Positions 43,610 through 52,805 are shown, counted from the stretch's first letter. The stretch: DNA of 58,817 nucleotides from Bacillota bacterium (GCA_023415055.1 JAEZLZ010000109.1:1-58817), one strand, 5' to 3'. Notes: generated from the letters alone by a model not told the origin. Program-made: numbers and translations.

Positions 43610-43647
43610 ACAACCGATTTATAAGAAATGCGGTTGTCATGAACTGA
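43610..43647 (-). repeat. Intergenic hairpin element, copy F
   Basis: On the minus strand AGTTCATGACAACCG opens a 7-bp stem (43610-43616 with 43631-43637), just before the diguanylate cyclase gene. It shares only the TTCATGACAA tag and the hairpin layout with the other copies, so membership is less certain. Confidence 0.4.
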
Positions 43648-43763
43648 ATTCCAATGTCAAATCACATCCTAAGCCTTCCGGATATGACTCTTATTCATAT
43701 GGAGCTGCTCTTATTCTACTTACTATATGTAAGGTGTCACTTTCATCATAACCAAGCTTCGCT

Positions 43764-44669
43764 TTACAGAATATAAGGTGTCACCTGGTAGACGTAATAA
43801 TTAAGCCAATTCGTATACATGGCATTCGCATGCGCTCTCCAGACAAGATTAGGTCTGGAGCCCGGTCTGTCCTCGGGATAATAGTTTTTAGGTAATGCAA
43901 TGTCTAATCCTTTTGCAATATCCCTTTTATACTCTTTATCTAAGGAGATACGATCATACTCCGGATGGCCCATAACAAAGATCTGTTTTCCATCCTCAGC
44001 AATCACGATAAATACCCCTGCATCCTCTGATTCCGCCAAAATGGTAAGTTCCTTACACGGTTCGATATCCTCCCTGGTCACAGTAGTATATCTTGAATGA
44101 GGTGCATAAAAGACGTCATCAAAGCCTCTGACAAAAGGAACCCTTCTGTCCAACACCTTATGTTCGAAGATACCGAACATCTTCTGGTTTAAAGTGGATT
44201 TCTTAACATTATAATGGTAATATAATCCTGCCTGCGCTCCCCAGCAAATATGCAGCGTAGAGGTTACATTCGTTTTGGACCATTCCATGATACGTACCAG
44301 CTCATTCCAATAGGTTACCTCTTCAAATTCCATCAGCTCTACCGGAGCGCCGGTAATAATCAAACCATCAAACTTTCGGTTCTTTACATCCTCAAAGGTC
44401 TGGTAAAACTGATCCAGATGGCTGGTAGGAGTATGTGATCCAACATAGGTCCCAGTGGTCAGGAAGGTAATATCCACCTGCAACGGTGTATTGGATAAGC
44501 TCCTGAGCAGCTGTACTTCTGTATCCTCTTTCACCGGCATCAGATTGAGTATCGCGATTTGCAGCGGTCGGATATCCTGATGCATCGCACGAGTATCATC
44601 CATAACGAAGATATTCTCATCTTCCAGAATCTTCTTAGCCGGTAAATCACTTTGAATTCTAATAGGCAT
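43764..44669 (-). CDS. metA: MetA-type homoserine O-acyltransferase, predicted acetyltransferase
   Basis: Activates homoserine for methionine synthesis. The catalytic Cys142 is in HICWGAQAG, and the His and Glu of the triad follow in FVMGHPEYDR and the HKVLDRR region. Residue 111, which sets acyl specificity, is Glu (TGAPVELMEF). In the Bacillus cereus enzyme Glu111 gives acetyl-CoA preference, and in E. coli Gly111 gives succinyl-CoA. It is therefore predicted to make O-acetylhomoserine although the family is named for succinylation. Start at MPIRIQSD gives 301 aa. The open frame extends 15 codons upstream without a good ribosome site. Confidence 0.93.
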   Translation of the reverse strand: MPIRIQSDLPAKKILEDENIFVMDDTRAMHQDIRPLQIAILNLMPVKEDTEVQLLRSLSNTPLQVDITFLTTGTYVGSHTPTSHLDQFYQTFEDVKNRKFDGLIITGAPVELMEFEEVTYWNELVRIMEWSKTNVTSTLHICWGAQAGLYYHYNVKKSTLNQKMFGIFEHKVLDRRVPFVRGFDDVFYAPHSRYTTVTREDIEPCKELTILAESEDAGVFIVIAEDGKQIFVMGHPEYDRISLDKEYKRDIAKGLDIALPKNYYPEDRPGSRPNLVWRAHANAMYTNWLNYYVYQVTPYIL

Positions 44670-44709
44670 AATCATCACCATTTCCAAAAAATTTTTCATA
44701 GCAAAAATT

Positions 44710-44738
44710 ATCATATCATGATTTTAATAAGAAATCAA
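44710..44738 (-). promoter_or_regulatory. Promoter of metA
   Basis: TTGATT (44733-44738), 17-nt spacer, TATGAT (44710-44715). The leader would be only about 35 nt, and no SAM riboswitch or T-box is visible. Confidence 0.65.
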
Positions 44739-44891
44739 CAAACAAACCCACAAATCTCCAAATAATTCCTAAAAGTTAATTTCTTAACTAATAAACATCA
44801 TCGTAGCGTCTCTATAACGTCCTCTTCTTATGCTTTTCTCATCTCTTACTGCTTTAAACAAGCTAGATTACTAGTGCTCACTTTTTTACGC

Positions 44892-44929
44892 GAAAAACAC
44901 ATGGCTATCCTCTCGGAATTACCATGTGT
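44892..44929 (-). terminator. Terminator of the adenine deaminase operon
   Basis: An 8-bp stem ACACATGG/CCATGTGT (44897-44904 with 44922-44929) followed by five U on the minus strand. Confidence 0.75.
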
Positions 44930-44969
44930 CTACGAGCTTTTTGAAGCGCATTATTCATAGTTACAATTA

Positions 44970-46736
44970 CTAATCTAAAATTTCCACATCAATTAATTTG
45001 TGATTTAATACATCAATCAATCCAATATCCGTTAAACCTAACTCGGGTACAGTTGGCAATGAAATAAAACTAAGAGCCATAAAAGGTGCATCCATTGGAC
45101 AGCCAAGATTTGTAGCTGCGTCGTTCATGATTTTAAGTTCGGCCATAACTTCATCGGCATTTCTCTCGCTCATTAAGCCTCCGATTGGTAACTGCATTTT
45201 GTGTGTCACTTCACCATTTTCTGCTACTGTAAGACCTCCCTTCATTTCGGCGACACCGTTTACTGCAGCTGCCATATCTTCTTCATTGGTTCCTACTACT
45301 ACGATATTGTGGTGATCATGTGACATAGAATATGCCAATGCCCCTTTTTTCAGCTTAAAACCTTGCACAAAGCCTACTCCTACTCCACCATTTTTTCCAT
45401 ATCTTTCAACAACTGCAAGTTTTAAAATGTCCTGCTCTAAATCCATTTGAATTTTGTTGTCCAAAACAGGAAGTGTGCTAACCTCACAAGTATTAATTAT
45501 TTGTCTATCAATTAGCTTAATAATATTAGCTTTCGTTTCATTACTCTTTGAGGAGGATGTAATATGAAAGGAATCTTTATTTATCGCTTTTTTTAAGATG
45601 ACTGTATTTTTTATCCACTCTGGATACTCTGCAATTTTAACTTCTTCAATTAGTTTACCTTCTTGAGCTACCATTTTTCCTTCGAAGAAAACTACAGTGG
45701 GTTTCACATCCTCTATCTTCTCAACTAAAATAATATCAGCAAGTCGACCTGGAGTTATACTACCAATTTCATCTTCCAACCGAAAATGTTTTGCGGCATT
45801 AAGAGTGGCTATCTTAATGGAATCCATAGGACTGACACCTAACTCAATAGCACGGCTTACATTGTAGTTAATATGACCTTCTTTCTGAATTTCACTAGCA
45901 TGTTTATCATCTGTACAAAACATCAGGTTTTCAAACCCTAATCCCTTTTCTAATACTCCCTTAATTAATTCATCAAGATTTCTTTCAGTACTTCCTTCGC
46001 GAACAAGAACTTTCATTCCTACTTGTAATCTCGATAATAATTCCTCTATATTTACACATTCGTGATCATCTGATATTCCCGAGCTTGCATATATATTTAG
46101 CTCTTGCCCTAAGCGGCCGATTGCATGACCATTCACTATTTTTCTCTTGCTTAAGGTATCTGCTATTTTATGTATATACTCTTCCTTTACAAATAGAATT
46201 TTAGATGGATCCAATTCTCCTAAACTTATACTTTCTTCCCAACACATGATTTCTTCTACTTCTTTAGCACCCAGAATAGCCCCTGTTGTTTCTAATCCCG
46301 GAGCAGTTGGAACTCTTGATGACACCTCAATTAGCATTCTATATGGCAAACGGTTAATGGATTGTAACATAGCTTTTAATCCTTCTTCACCAGCTACATT
46401 AGCGATTTCCATTAAATCTGCGCATAACGTTGTGGTTCCATGAGGAACTACAACACTAGCCAATGCTTCCGGAGAAAGCATCGTAGATTCAAAATGCATA
46501 TGAGTATCTATAAGCCCCGGAAGAGCGTATTGTCCCTTTCCATCGATTTCTTCTTTTGCTTCAAGCTTTGCATTGGGATGAATGGATATAATTCGCTTTT
46601 CTTTAATATAGATATCAGTTGGATAAATCTCCCCCGAAAAAACATTTACCAGCTTAATGTTTTTTATCTTTAAATCACAGGGGTATTTTCCCAATCCGGT
46701 TTCAATTGTATTTTTTATCTCTTCAAATGTTCTCAT
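44970..46736 (-). CDS. ade: Adenine deaminase
   Basis: Metal-dependent amidohydrolase that turns adenine into hypoxanthine. Family motifs are GLIDTHMHFESTMLSPEALASVVVPHGTT and the C-terminal block MSHDHHNIVVVGTNEEDM. Length 588 aa matches bacterial Ade of the YerA/AdeC type. GGAGG lies seven bases before the ATG. It follows the NCS2 permease by 12 nt on the same transcript, so uptake and deamination of purine base are made together. Confidence 0.95.
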   Translation of the reverse strand: MRTFEEIKNTIETGLGKYPCDLKIKNIKLVNVFSGEIYPTDIYIKEKRIISIHPNAKLEAKEEIDGKGQYALPGLIDTHMHFESTMLSPEALASVVVPHGTTTLCADLMEIANVAGEEGLKAMLQSINRLPYRMLIEVSSRVPTAPGLETTGAILGAKEVEEIMCWEESISLGELDPSKILFVKEEYIHKIADTLSKRKIVNGHAIGRLGQELNIYASSGISDDHECVNIEELLSRLQVGMKVLVREGSTERNLDELIKGVLEKGLGFENLMFCTDDKHASEIQKEGHINYNVSRAIELGVSPMDSIKIATLNAAKHFRLEDEIGSITPGRLADIILVEKIEDVKPTVVFFEGKMVAQEGKLIEEVKIAEYPEWIKNTVILKKAINKDSFHITSSSKSNETKANIIKLIDRQIINTCEVSTLPVLDNKIQMDLEQDILKLAVVERYGKNGGVGVGFVQGFKLKKGALAYSMSHDHHNIVVVGTNEEDMAAAVNGVAEMKGGLTVAENGEVTHKMQLPIGGLMSERNADEVMAELKIMNDAATNLGCPMDAPFMALSFISLPTVPELGLTDIGLIDVLNHKLIDVEILD

Positions 46737-46748
46737 AAATGTCCTCCT

Positions 46749-48131
46749 TTATAACAAAATGTCTAGTACAAGATAAATAATAAAGATGGCGGTTAATGCC
46801 CATACTGTCCCAGTAATTTTCTTTGCGTTACCTGAGGCAACTTGTCCAAGTGTATATCCTAATAAACCAAACAAGATACCATATGCAATATTATATGAGA
46901 ACGGCATAAATGCTACAGTTAAAAATACTGGCAGAGCAATTGATAAATTACCTAATTCCATTTGACATAAAGGCTCAATCATAAATATTCCTACCATAAT
47001 TAATGCAGGTGCTGTTGCAATAGACGGAATCATTAAAAAGATTGGAGAAAAGAATAGTGTAAGTACGAACAACAATCCTGTAACACAGGCAGTCATACCT
47101 GTTCTACCACCTTCGGCAATTCCGGTCGTACTCTCCGCTCCATAAATCGTAACTGTATTAGTACCCAAGATTGCTCCAATTGCAGCGCCTCCGGCAGAAA
47201 CAAATAATGCTTTACCTGCAGAAGGAACATTACCATCTTTATCAACCAAATTCGCTTTTTCAGCTACTCCTAATAAAACCCCAATAGAATCAAACAAATC
47301 AACAAATAAGAAACTAATTATCGCAAATATAACTCCTAATACAACAACTGGTGCACCGGTAAACATTCCTTTGATAGAAAGCTGACCAAAAGTGGGTGCC
47401 ATAGCTGTAATTGGATTATCAAAAAGAATAAATTGTTTTGGCAGCTGTGCATAGGTGGAACCTGTGACTGGATCTTTAACAAAAAGAGCTATCACAGTCA
47501 TAACTAAAATACCAATTAAAATACCACCCTTTACTCTTTTAATAGCAAGAACGGCAGTTAATGCCAACCCAAACAAAGCTATAAGCACCCCGGGATTGGA
47601 TAAATCGCCTAAGGTTAGTAATGTATCCTTTGATGCCTGGATAATACCTGCTTGTTTAAAACCAGTAAAAGCAATGAAAAATCCTATTCCGGCACCAACT
47701 GATTTTTTAATACAGTCGGGCATTGCATCTACAATCTTCTGCTGTACCTTGAATATACTTAATAGCATAAATATTGTACCTGAAATACATACACAAGCCA
47801 ACGCATTTTGCCAGGACATGCCTAAGGTATTAACTACGTAATAAGCAAAATAAGCATTCAGACCCATGGCTGGTGCAAGTGCAAAGGGTAGATTAGCCCA
47901 TACCCCAATCCAAATACAGGCTATGGCAGATGCTAAAGCAGTAGCCCAAAATACCGCTTTTGTGTCCATCCCCGCTGCAGATAGAATTGCCGGATTAACA
48001 GCAACAATATAGACGCATGTCAAAAATGTGGTTAATCCTGCCAATACTTCAGTTTTTGGAGTTGTTCCTCTTTCCTTCAAATGAAAAATTTTCTCCAAAA
48101 AATTGCCTTGTGATACACCTTGCTGTTTCAT
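46749..48131 (-). CDS. NCS2/AzgA family purine permease
   Basis: Integral membrane protein of 460 aa with about 14 helices, similar to PbuG/PbuO purine transporters. Typical features are GLTTFLTCVYIVAVNPAILSAAGMD at the start, the NAYFAYYVV helix and the GTNTVTIYGAESTTGIAEGGRTG helix with substrate-binding residues. GGAGG precedes the ATG. It is the first gene of the ade operon, and a GntR-type operator lies 23 bp upstream. Adenine or hypoxanthine/guanine is the likely substrate. Confidence 0.92.
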   Translation of the reverse strand: MKQQGVSQGNFLEKIFHLKERGTTPKTEVLAGLTTFLTCVYIVAVNPAILSAAGMDTKAVFWATALASAIACIWIGVWANLPFALAPAMGLNAYFAYYVVNTLGMSWQNALACVCISGTIFMLLSIFKVQQKIVDAMPDCIKKSVGAGIGFFIAFTGFKQAGIIQASKDTLLTLGDLSNPGVLIALFGLALTAVLAIKRVKGGILIGILVMTVIALFVKDPVTGSTYAQLPKQFILFDNPITAMAPTFGQLSIKGMFTGAPVVVLGVIFAIISFLFVDLFDSIGVLLGVAEKANLVDKDGNVPSAGKALFVSAGGAAIGAILGTNTVTIYGAESTTGIAEGGRTGMTACVTGLLFVLTLFFSPIFLMIPSIATAPALIMVGIFMIEPLCQMELGNLSIALPVFLTVAFMPFSYNIAYGILFGLLGYTLGQVASGNAKKITGTVWALTAIFIIYLVLDILL

Positions 48132-48153
48132 ACACTTCCTCCTTTAGTTGGTG

Positions 48154-48174
48154 AAGGTAATATGGTATTACCTT
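48154..48174. promoter_or_regulatory. GntR/HutC-type operator in front of the purine permease
   Basis: A perfect 9-bp inverted repeat AAGGTAATA/TATTACCTT with a 3-bp centre. It sits between a -10-like TATAAA and the permease start. A shortened version of the same palindrome lies before the GntR gene. Confidence 0.7.
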
Positions 48175-48185
48175 TATACTATTTA

Positions 48186-48221
48186 TAAAAAATAGATTCC
48201 TATTGAATATAAGAATCTATT
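48186..48221 (-). terminator. Terminator of the GntR gene, overlapping its stop
   Basis: A 9-bp stem AATAGATTC/GAATCTATT (48191-48199 with 48213-48221) with U residues on the minus strand (48187-48192). It separates the regulator from the permease promoter. Confidence 0.7.
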
Positions 48222-48978
48222 AATTATCGAAGACACTTTTAATTCTCATCAAATTAAACTTTATAAAATTTGTATTATAAAATTCGGTATCAGATATAAT
48301 TGGTATATTATCCTGATCATAATTAATTCCATTAAAAACAAGAACGGATTCACATTCCATATATTTAGCACTAGCACTAAAATCTGCCATTCTCTTTTTT
48401 GTCATACTTTTGATTTCAATTTTATCTCTGCTAACTATTCTCCCACCTTTATTACGTATTATGTCAAAGGTAGATTGTTCTAAACTGTTTTGAAGTTCAA
48501 TCTCTTCTTTGAATAGATCTTTTGAAAACCGATCAATACTAATAATCGCTGGATGATCATCAGCAAAATATACTTTTTCAATAATATAGATAGGTTTACC
48601 CATCTTTATCTGTAATATGCTAGCTTGCGTCTCATCAGCAGGTATAATTTCGAAGCGAGTTATTTCATAACGTGATTTATAACCACTTTCCTCGATCAGT
48701 TTGCTAAACTCCATTCCCGGAGTAAGGTTAACCTGTATTTGAAGGGCTGCCGGATTAATGAAAGTTCCTTTTCCATGCATTCTAAATATAGTACCTTCTT
48801 GCTCAAGATCGTCAAGAGCACGTCGAATAGTTACCCTACTTACAGATAATTTTTGTGCAAGCTCATTCTCAGATGGTAATTTTACGCCATTATTTGAATC
48901 CATGTCTTTAATAAAGGAATATAAAAATTGCTTCACGTGATCACTTAAGTTGGCTTTGTTCATAGGCATTAGTTCCAT
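48220..48978 (-). CDS. GntR family regulator, HutC/UTRA type
   Basis: N-terminal winged helix (LPSENELAQKLSVSRVTIRRALDDLEQEGTIFRMHGKGTF, about 38-78) and a C-terminal UTRA ligand domain from about 95 on. Length 252 aa. GGAG lies nine bases before the ATG. It lies directly upstream of the purine permease and adenine deaminase and matching palindromes flank both transcripts, so it probably represses purine salvage and itself. HutC-type control of purine genes is unusual, since Bacilli use PurR or riboswitches. Confidence 0.92.
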   Translation of the reverse strand: MELMPMNKANLSDHVKQFLYSFIKDMDSNNGVKLPSENELAQKLSVSRVTIRRALDDLEQEGTIFRMHGKGTFINPAALQIQVNLTPGMEFSKLIEESGYKSRYEITRFEIIPADETQASILQIKMGKPIYIIEKVYFADDHPAIISIDRFSKDLFKEEIELQNSLEQSTFDIIRNKGGRIVSRDKIEIKSMTKKRMADFSASAKYMECESVLVFNGINYDQDNIPIISDTEFYNTNFIKFNLMRIKSVFDN

Positions 48979-48997
48979 TTTATACTACTCCTTCTCA

Positions 48998-49010
48998 AAG
49001 GTAATACCTT
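48998..49010. promoter_or_regulatory. GntR-type operator in front of its own gene
   Basis: A 13-bp palindrome AAGGTAATACCTT overlapping the predicted start point of gntR. It shares AAGGTA and TACCTT half-sites with the operator at 48154-48174. Confidence 0.65.
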
Positions 49011-49011
49011 A

Positions 49012-49040
49012 ATACTATACTACCACAAGAATAGTGTCAT
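49012..49040 (-). promoter_or_regulatory. Promoter of the gntR gene
   Basis: ATGACA (49035-49040), 17-nt spacer, TAGTAT (49012-49017), immediately upstream of the palindrome. Confidence 0.6.
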
Positions 49041-49183
49041 GACAATGTACAAAATGCAATTAGAATCGCTTGTTTTTTTAGTGAATATAACTAATTTTAC
49101 AAGATTTGATTCATTCTCTTATAATTTTAGGAGATAATGGCAGCATGATATGTCTAGAGTTAAAATAACCATTTCAAGGCCAT

Positions 49184-51181
49184 CTATTGCAGCATACCTA
49201 AAACTTCAGCCTCCGCTAAAATCGTAATCCCCAATTCCTGGGCCTTTGTTAGCTTGCTGCCTGCATTCTCACCGGCAATGAGGTATCTTGTGTTCTTGGA
49301 AACACTTCCCGATACCTTCCCACCATAGCTCTTTACCAGTTCCTCCATCTCACTGCGTCCCATCGTCGGTAATGTTCCTGTAATTACAAAGGTCATGCCG
49401 GCGAATCGCTGATCTTCGTTTACCCCTCCCTGAAGTGAGGTAAAATTCATTCCAGCTTCCTCCAGACGTTTTAATATATTGCGGTTTTCTTCCTGAGCAA
49501 AAAACTCAACGATGGATCTGGCAGTAATATCACCAACATCATTGATAGACACCAGCTCTTCATAAGCAGCATTCATCAATTCATGCAGAGAAGCAAAATG
49601 CTTCTTTAATTCCGCTCCCGCCTGTCTTCCGATATTCTTGATACCAAGACCGGTGATCAGACGGTCAATGTCGTTCTCCTTGCTATCTTCTATCGCCTTC
49701 AGCAGCTTATCCGTGTTCTTCTCTTTTCCGATCAATCCTTTTCGAATCAGTTCCTCCCTGTAGTTTTTTAAGAAATAAATATCGGCTATATCTTTCAGAT
49801 ATCCTTCTTGTATCAATGTCTCTATATAGGCTTCTCCGAAGCCTTTAATATCCATAGCATTTCGGCCAACAAAGTTAATGATATGCTGGCTAAGCTGCGC
49901 CGGACAATTGATATTGGTACATTTGGTATCTGCCGTATTAATATCCCGAATGGTAGGAGCTCCGCAGCTCGGACAGGTGGCTGAAATGGTGAACGGTTCG
50001 GTTCCTTCCGGGCGCTTTGCCTTATTTACAGATAAAACCTCAGGAATAATCTCCCCCGCTTTTCTTACTACGATCGTATCTCCGATACGTACGTCAAGCT
50101 CGTCAATCCGGTCCTGATTGTGAAGAGTGGCTTTCTCAACATTCGTACCGCATAGACGGATGGGTTCAAAAATAGCTGTAGGCGTGATACGTCCGGTTCT
50201 TCCGACGCTGAGCCGAATCTCCTTTACGATAGTCTCCTTCTCCTCCGGAGGGTACTTATAGGCAATTGCCCAACGAGGTACCTTGGAAGTAGCACCAAAA
50301 TACTCTCTGTCCTCCAGACTGTTAATCTTTACCACTGCACCGTCAATATCATAAGCAAGACTACCACGGGATTCACCGATCTCCTGTATCGCTTCCCATA
50401 CCTCATCTGCGTTTCTGCATAGTTTATAGCCTTCAATCACTTTAATACCTTGATGTTTCAACCATTCCAGGCTCTCGGAATGTGTTTTAAACTGAATGCC
50501 TCTGGATTCTTGAACATTGAATACAAATAAGGAGAGCTTGCGTTCCTTTACCACTTCAGGGTCCAGTTGCCGAAGGGTACCGGCTGAACAATTGCGTGGA
50601 TTCGCAAACAATTTCTTCCCTGCAGCCTCCAGACGTTCATTCACGGCTATGAAATCCTCATTCTTCATATGGACTTCGCCGCGAATCTCAACATACTCAA
50701 CTGTATCCTTCAGTCTGGTCTTCACATCCTGAATCATCTTAACATTCTCAGTTACATCCTCACCCTGGTTGATTCCATCTCCTCTGGTTACGCCCATGGT
50801 CAGAATTCCATTCGTGTATCTCAGGGACACAGATAACCCGTCGATTTTCTTTTCTACTACAAACACAGTCCCCGGTCGTTCCTTCAGGACTTTATCAACA
50901 AAGCTGATAACCTCTTCCTTATCAAATACATCCTGCAGACTGAGCATTGGTACATTGTGCTTTACGAGAATTCCGGCTTCCCTCTTCGCTGTGCCTCCAA
51001 TTTTCTGAGTAGGTGATTCCTTATCTTTATACTGTGGATTCTCCTGCTCCAGTTGACGAAGTCTAAGGGACAGTTGATCATATTCGTAATCGGAAATCTC
51101 CGGATCGTCCTGATTATAATAACGCTCGTTATGATATTTTATCAGCTTTCTCAATTCCTCTATCTCATATTTTATATCCAT
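49184..51181 (-). CDS. ligA: NAD-dependent DNA ligase
   Basis: Seals DNA nicks using NAD. The adenylated Lys is in VEKKIDGLSVS. The OB fold, the four-Cys zinc finger (CPSCGAPT..CTNINCP), helix-hairpin-helix repeats and a C-terminal BRCT domain (GMTFVITGTLPTMGRSEMEEL) follow in the normal order. Length 665 aa is standard. The ribosome site is AGAAGG twelve bases before the ATG, rather far. A pseudouridine synthase gene lies 94 nt further upstream on the same strand. Confidence 0.97.
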   Translation of the reverse strand: MDIKYEIEELRKLIKYHNERYYNQDDPEISDYEYDQLSLRLRQLEQENPQYKDKESPTQKIGGTAKREAGILVKHNVPMLSLQDVFDKEEVISFVDKVLKERPGTVFVVEKKIDGLSVSLRYTNGILTMGVTRGDGINQGEDVTENVKMIQDVKTRLKDTVEYVEIRGEVHMKNEDFIAVNERLEAAGKKLFANPRNCSAGTLRQLDPEVVKERKLSLFVFNVQESRGIQFKTHSESLEWLKHQGIKVIEGYKLCRNADEVWEAIQEIGESRGSLAYDIDGAVVKINSLEDREYFGATSKVPRWAIAYKYPPEEKETIVKEIRLSVGRTGRITPTAIFEPIRLCGTNVEKATLHNQDRIDELDVRIGDTIVVRKAGEIIPEVLSVNKAKRPEGTEPFTISATCPSCGAPTIRDINTADTKCTNINCPAQLSQHIINFVGRNAMDIKGFGEAYIETLIQEGYLKDIADIYFLKNYREELIRKGLIGKEKNTDKLLKAIEDSKENDIDRLITGLGIKNIGRQAGAELKKHFASLHELMNAAYEELVSINDVGDITARSIVEFFAQEENRNILKRLEEAGMNFTSLQGGVNEDQRFAGMTFVITGTLPTMGRSEMEELVKSYGGKVSGSVSKNTRYLIAGENAGSKLTKAQELGITILAEAEVLGMLQ

Positions 51182-51275
51182 ATCGCAAGAATACCTTCTT
51201 TCTGTATTTTAGCTGCTGATTGCAATGATACTTCACCCTCAAGTCATCCGATGACTTCATTAAGATGAAATTGCT

Positions 51276-52037
51276 TTATCTATGGTTTTTCTTTTCCCTC
51301 TGCAGAAGTGAGTTCATCTCTTCAATCTCTCGTTCCGTCACATTTCGATAATCTCCCACTTTTAGTCTGCCTAATAGAATATTCATGATTCGAACACGCC
51401 GCAGACTGGTTACCCGATAACCAAGTGACTCACACATACGGCGAATCTGTCGGTTTAGGCCCTGGGTCAGGACGATATTAAAGTTATATTTATCAATCTG
51501 ATTTACCTTACAAGGTTTCGTTATTGTATCCAGGATCGGAATTCCAGAGGACATCTTCTTGATAAATTCCAGTGTTATCTCCTTGTTCACTGTTACGATA
51601 TATTCTTTTTCATGATTATTCTCAGCTCGGAGAATCTTATTGACGATATTCCCGTCATTGGTTAGCAGGATTAGTCCTTCGGAGTCCTTATCCAGGCGTC
51701 CAATGGGATAGATTCTCATATTATAGCCAATATAATCAATAATATTATCCGGTTCACTATGATCTGTAGTACATACAATACCAACCGGTTTATGAAAAGC
51801 AATCAGTACCAGTTTCTCTTCCTTCTTCACCGGTTTACCACAAAAGGTTACCACATTGTTCCCGGTTACCTTGGATCCCATCTGTGCTGTGACACCGTCA
51901 ATCTTTACCTTGCCTTCTTCAATATAACGGTCTGCCTCTCTTCTGGAGCAAATACCAGCGTCACTAAGATATTTATTTATTCTTACAGCCTCATTATCAT
52001 CCACTTGTGAGGTTAATCTCTTTGTCCTTTTTGCCAT
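51276..52037 (-). CDS. 23S rRNA pseudouridine synthase (RluF/RluB type)
   Basis: An S4 RNA-binding domain (RINKYLSDAGICSRREADRYIEEGKVKIDG) is followed by the RsuA/RluB/E/F catalytic domain with the active-site Asp in GRLDKDSEGLILLTNDG. RQIRRMCESLGYRVTSLRRVRI is the family end motif. Length 253 aa and a basic C-terminus are closest to RluF, which modifies U2604; RluB or RluE cannot be excluded by eye. AAAGG lies six bases before the ATG. Confidence 0.9.
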   Translation of the reverse strand: MAKRTKRLTSQVDDNEAVRINKYLSDAGICSRREADRYIEEGKVKIDGVTAQMGSKVTGNNVVTFCGKPVKKEEKLVLIAFHKPVGIVCTTDHSEPDNIIDYIGYNMRIYPIGRLDKDSEGLILLTNDGNIVNKILRAENNHEKEYIVTVNKEITLEFIKKMSSGIPILDTITKPCKVNQIDKYNFNIVLTQGLNRQIRRMCESLGYRVTSLRRVRIMNILLGRLKVGDYRNVTEREIEEMNSLLQREKKNHR

Positions 52038-52184
52038 AACATACCTTTCCCTTTCAATCGATCAAGGATGCACCATTTTCATCCATATTAATAATTAATT
52101 ATACTTGATTTCATAATGTTCGTCCACCTTTTTCCCCATAGGAAAGGGTGAGCTACGGATCATAGATGAGCTAACATAAGATAA

Positions 52185-52220
52185 GTGCAATTACTCGACT
52201 TTATAATTGAGTAATTGCAC
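52185..52220 (-). terminator. Terminator after the 144-aa hypothetical gene
   Basis: A perfect 12-bp stem GTGCAATTACTC/GAGTAATTGCAC (52185-52196 with 52209-52220). Five T follow on the plus strand and a weaker U-rich stretch on the minus strand, so it is bidirectional on paper. Confidence 0.65.
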
Positions 52221-52230
52221 TTTTTGGTAA

Positions 52231-52665
52231 TCATAGATAATTCTTCATCACTTCGATGTTTTTCTCTTCCTTCTTCACAAAATCCTCTGCAATCTGGGTA
52301 CTGGTACCCTCAGCATTCGGTTTCGCATGAAGCAGCTTCGTCATCTGAGTAACACCCATAGTACTTCCCTTTATTACCATCTGAGCGATTTGACTGTCGG
52401 ATGAATTCATCAGCATATTCATTTTAACATTTCCTTTTAGCATTGCTTTATTATATAGAGATACATCCTTCGCTTTCGCTCCGCCTTTGTGCAGCTGTCG
52501 TTTTGATTTATCAGCAATCTCCTGATAATCCCTTAATTGTTTATGAAGATCATTGCTGAATTGCTGATCTGTCACCTTATCTAATACTGCTTCAATTGCT
52601 GTAATACCCATCGATGCATTCTGATAGGTTTTTTCCAGCAGGTCAAGGTCTACATTACCAATCAT
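52231..52665 (-). CDS. Conserved-looking helical protein (144 aa), unknown
   Basis: The start at MIGNVDLDLLEKTYQNASMG has AAGGAG seven bases upstream. The protein is almost wholly alpha-helical, with four long amphipathic helices, which suggests a four-helix bundle. There is no signal peptide, membrane segment or recognised catalytic motif. The frame also continues upstream through a long inverted repeat, but that part has no ribosome site. I do not recognise the family. The upstream gene on this strand is a secreted protein ending 140 bases away. Confidence 0.65.
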   Translation of the reverse strand: MIGNVDLDLLEKTYQNASMGITAIEAVLDKVTDQQFSNDLHKQLRDYQEIADKSKRQLHKGGAKAKDVSLYNKAMLKGNVKMNMLMNSSDSQIAQMVIKGSTMGVTQMTKLLHAKPNAEGTSTQIAEDFVKKEEKNIEVMKNYL

Positions 52666-52699
52666 AAAAACACTCCTTATCCTATAAGCTGTTGATCGG

Positions 52700-52767
52700 C
52701 AATTGCGAAGCTCCATGATATCATCTAAGGTGTATACATTAGTTGTAATATCATTGCTTCGCAATTG
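52700..52767. repeat. Long inverted repeat upstream of the helical protein gene
   Basis: Arms CAATTGCGAAGC (52700-52711) and GCTTCGCAATTG (52756-52767) pair perfectly, and inner arms ATGATAT/ATATCAT (52715-52721 with 52748-52754) extend the stem. No U-tract follows on either strand, so it is not a plain terminator. It may form a leader hairpin of the helical protein mRNA. Confidence 0.55.
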
Positions 52768-52805
52768 ACCATATGTCGTTTATAGTATAAGAAGTTGTAA
52801 AATAT

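Noticed and set aside
44670..44890. SAM riboswitch in front of metA
   Set aside because: The region lacks SAM-I core motifs and a terminator, and the predicted leader is only about 35 nt.
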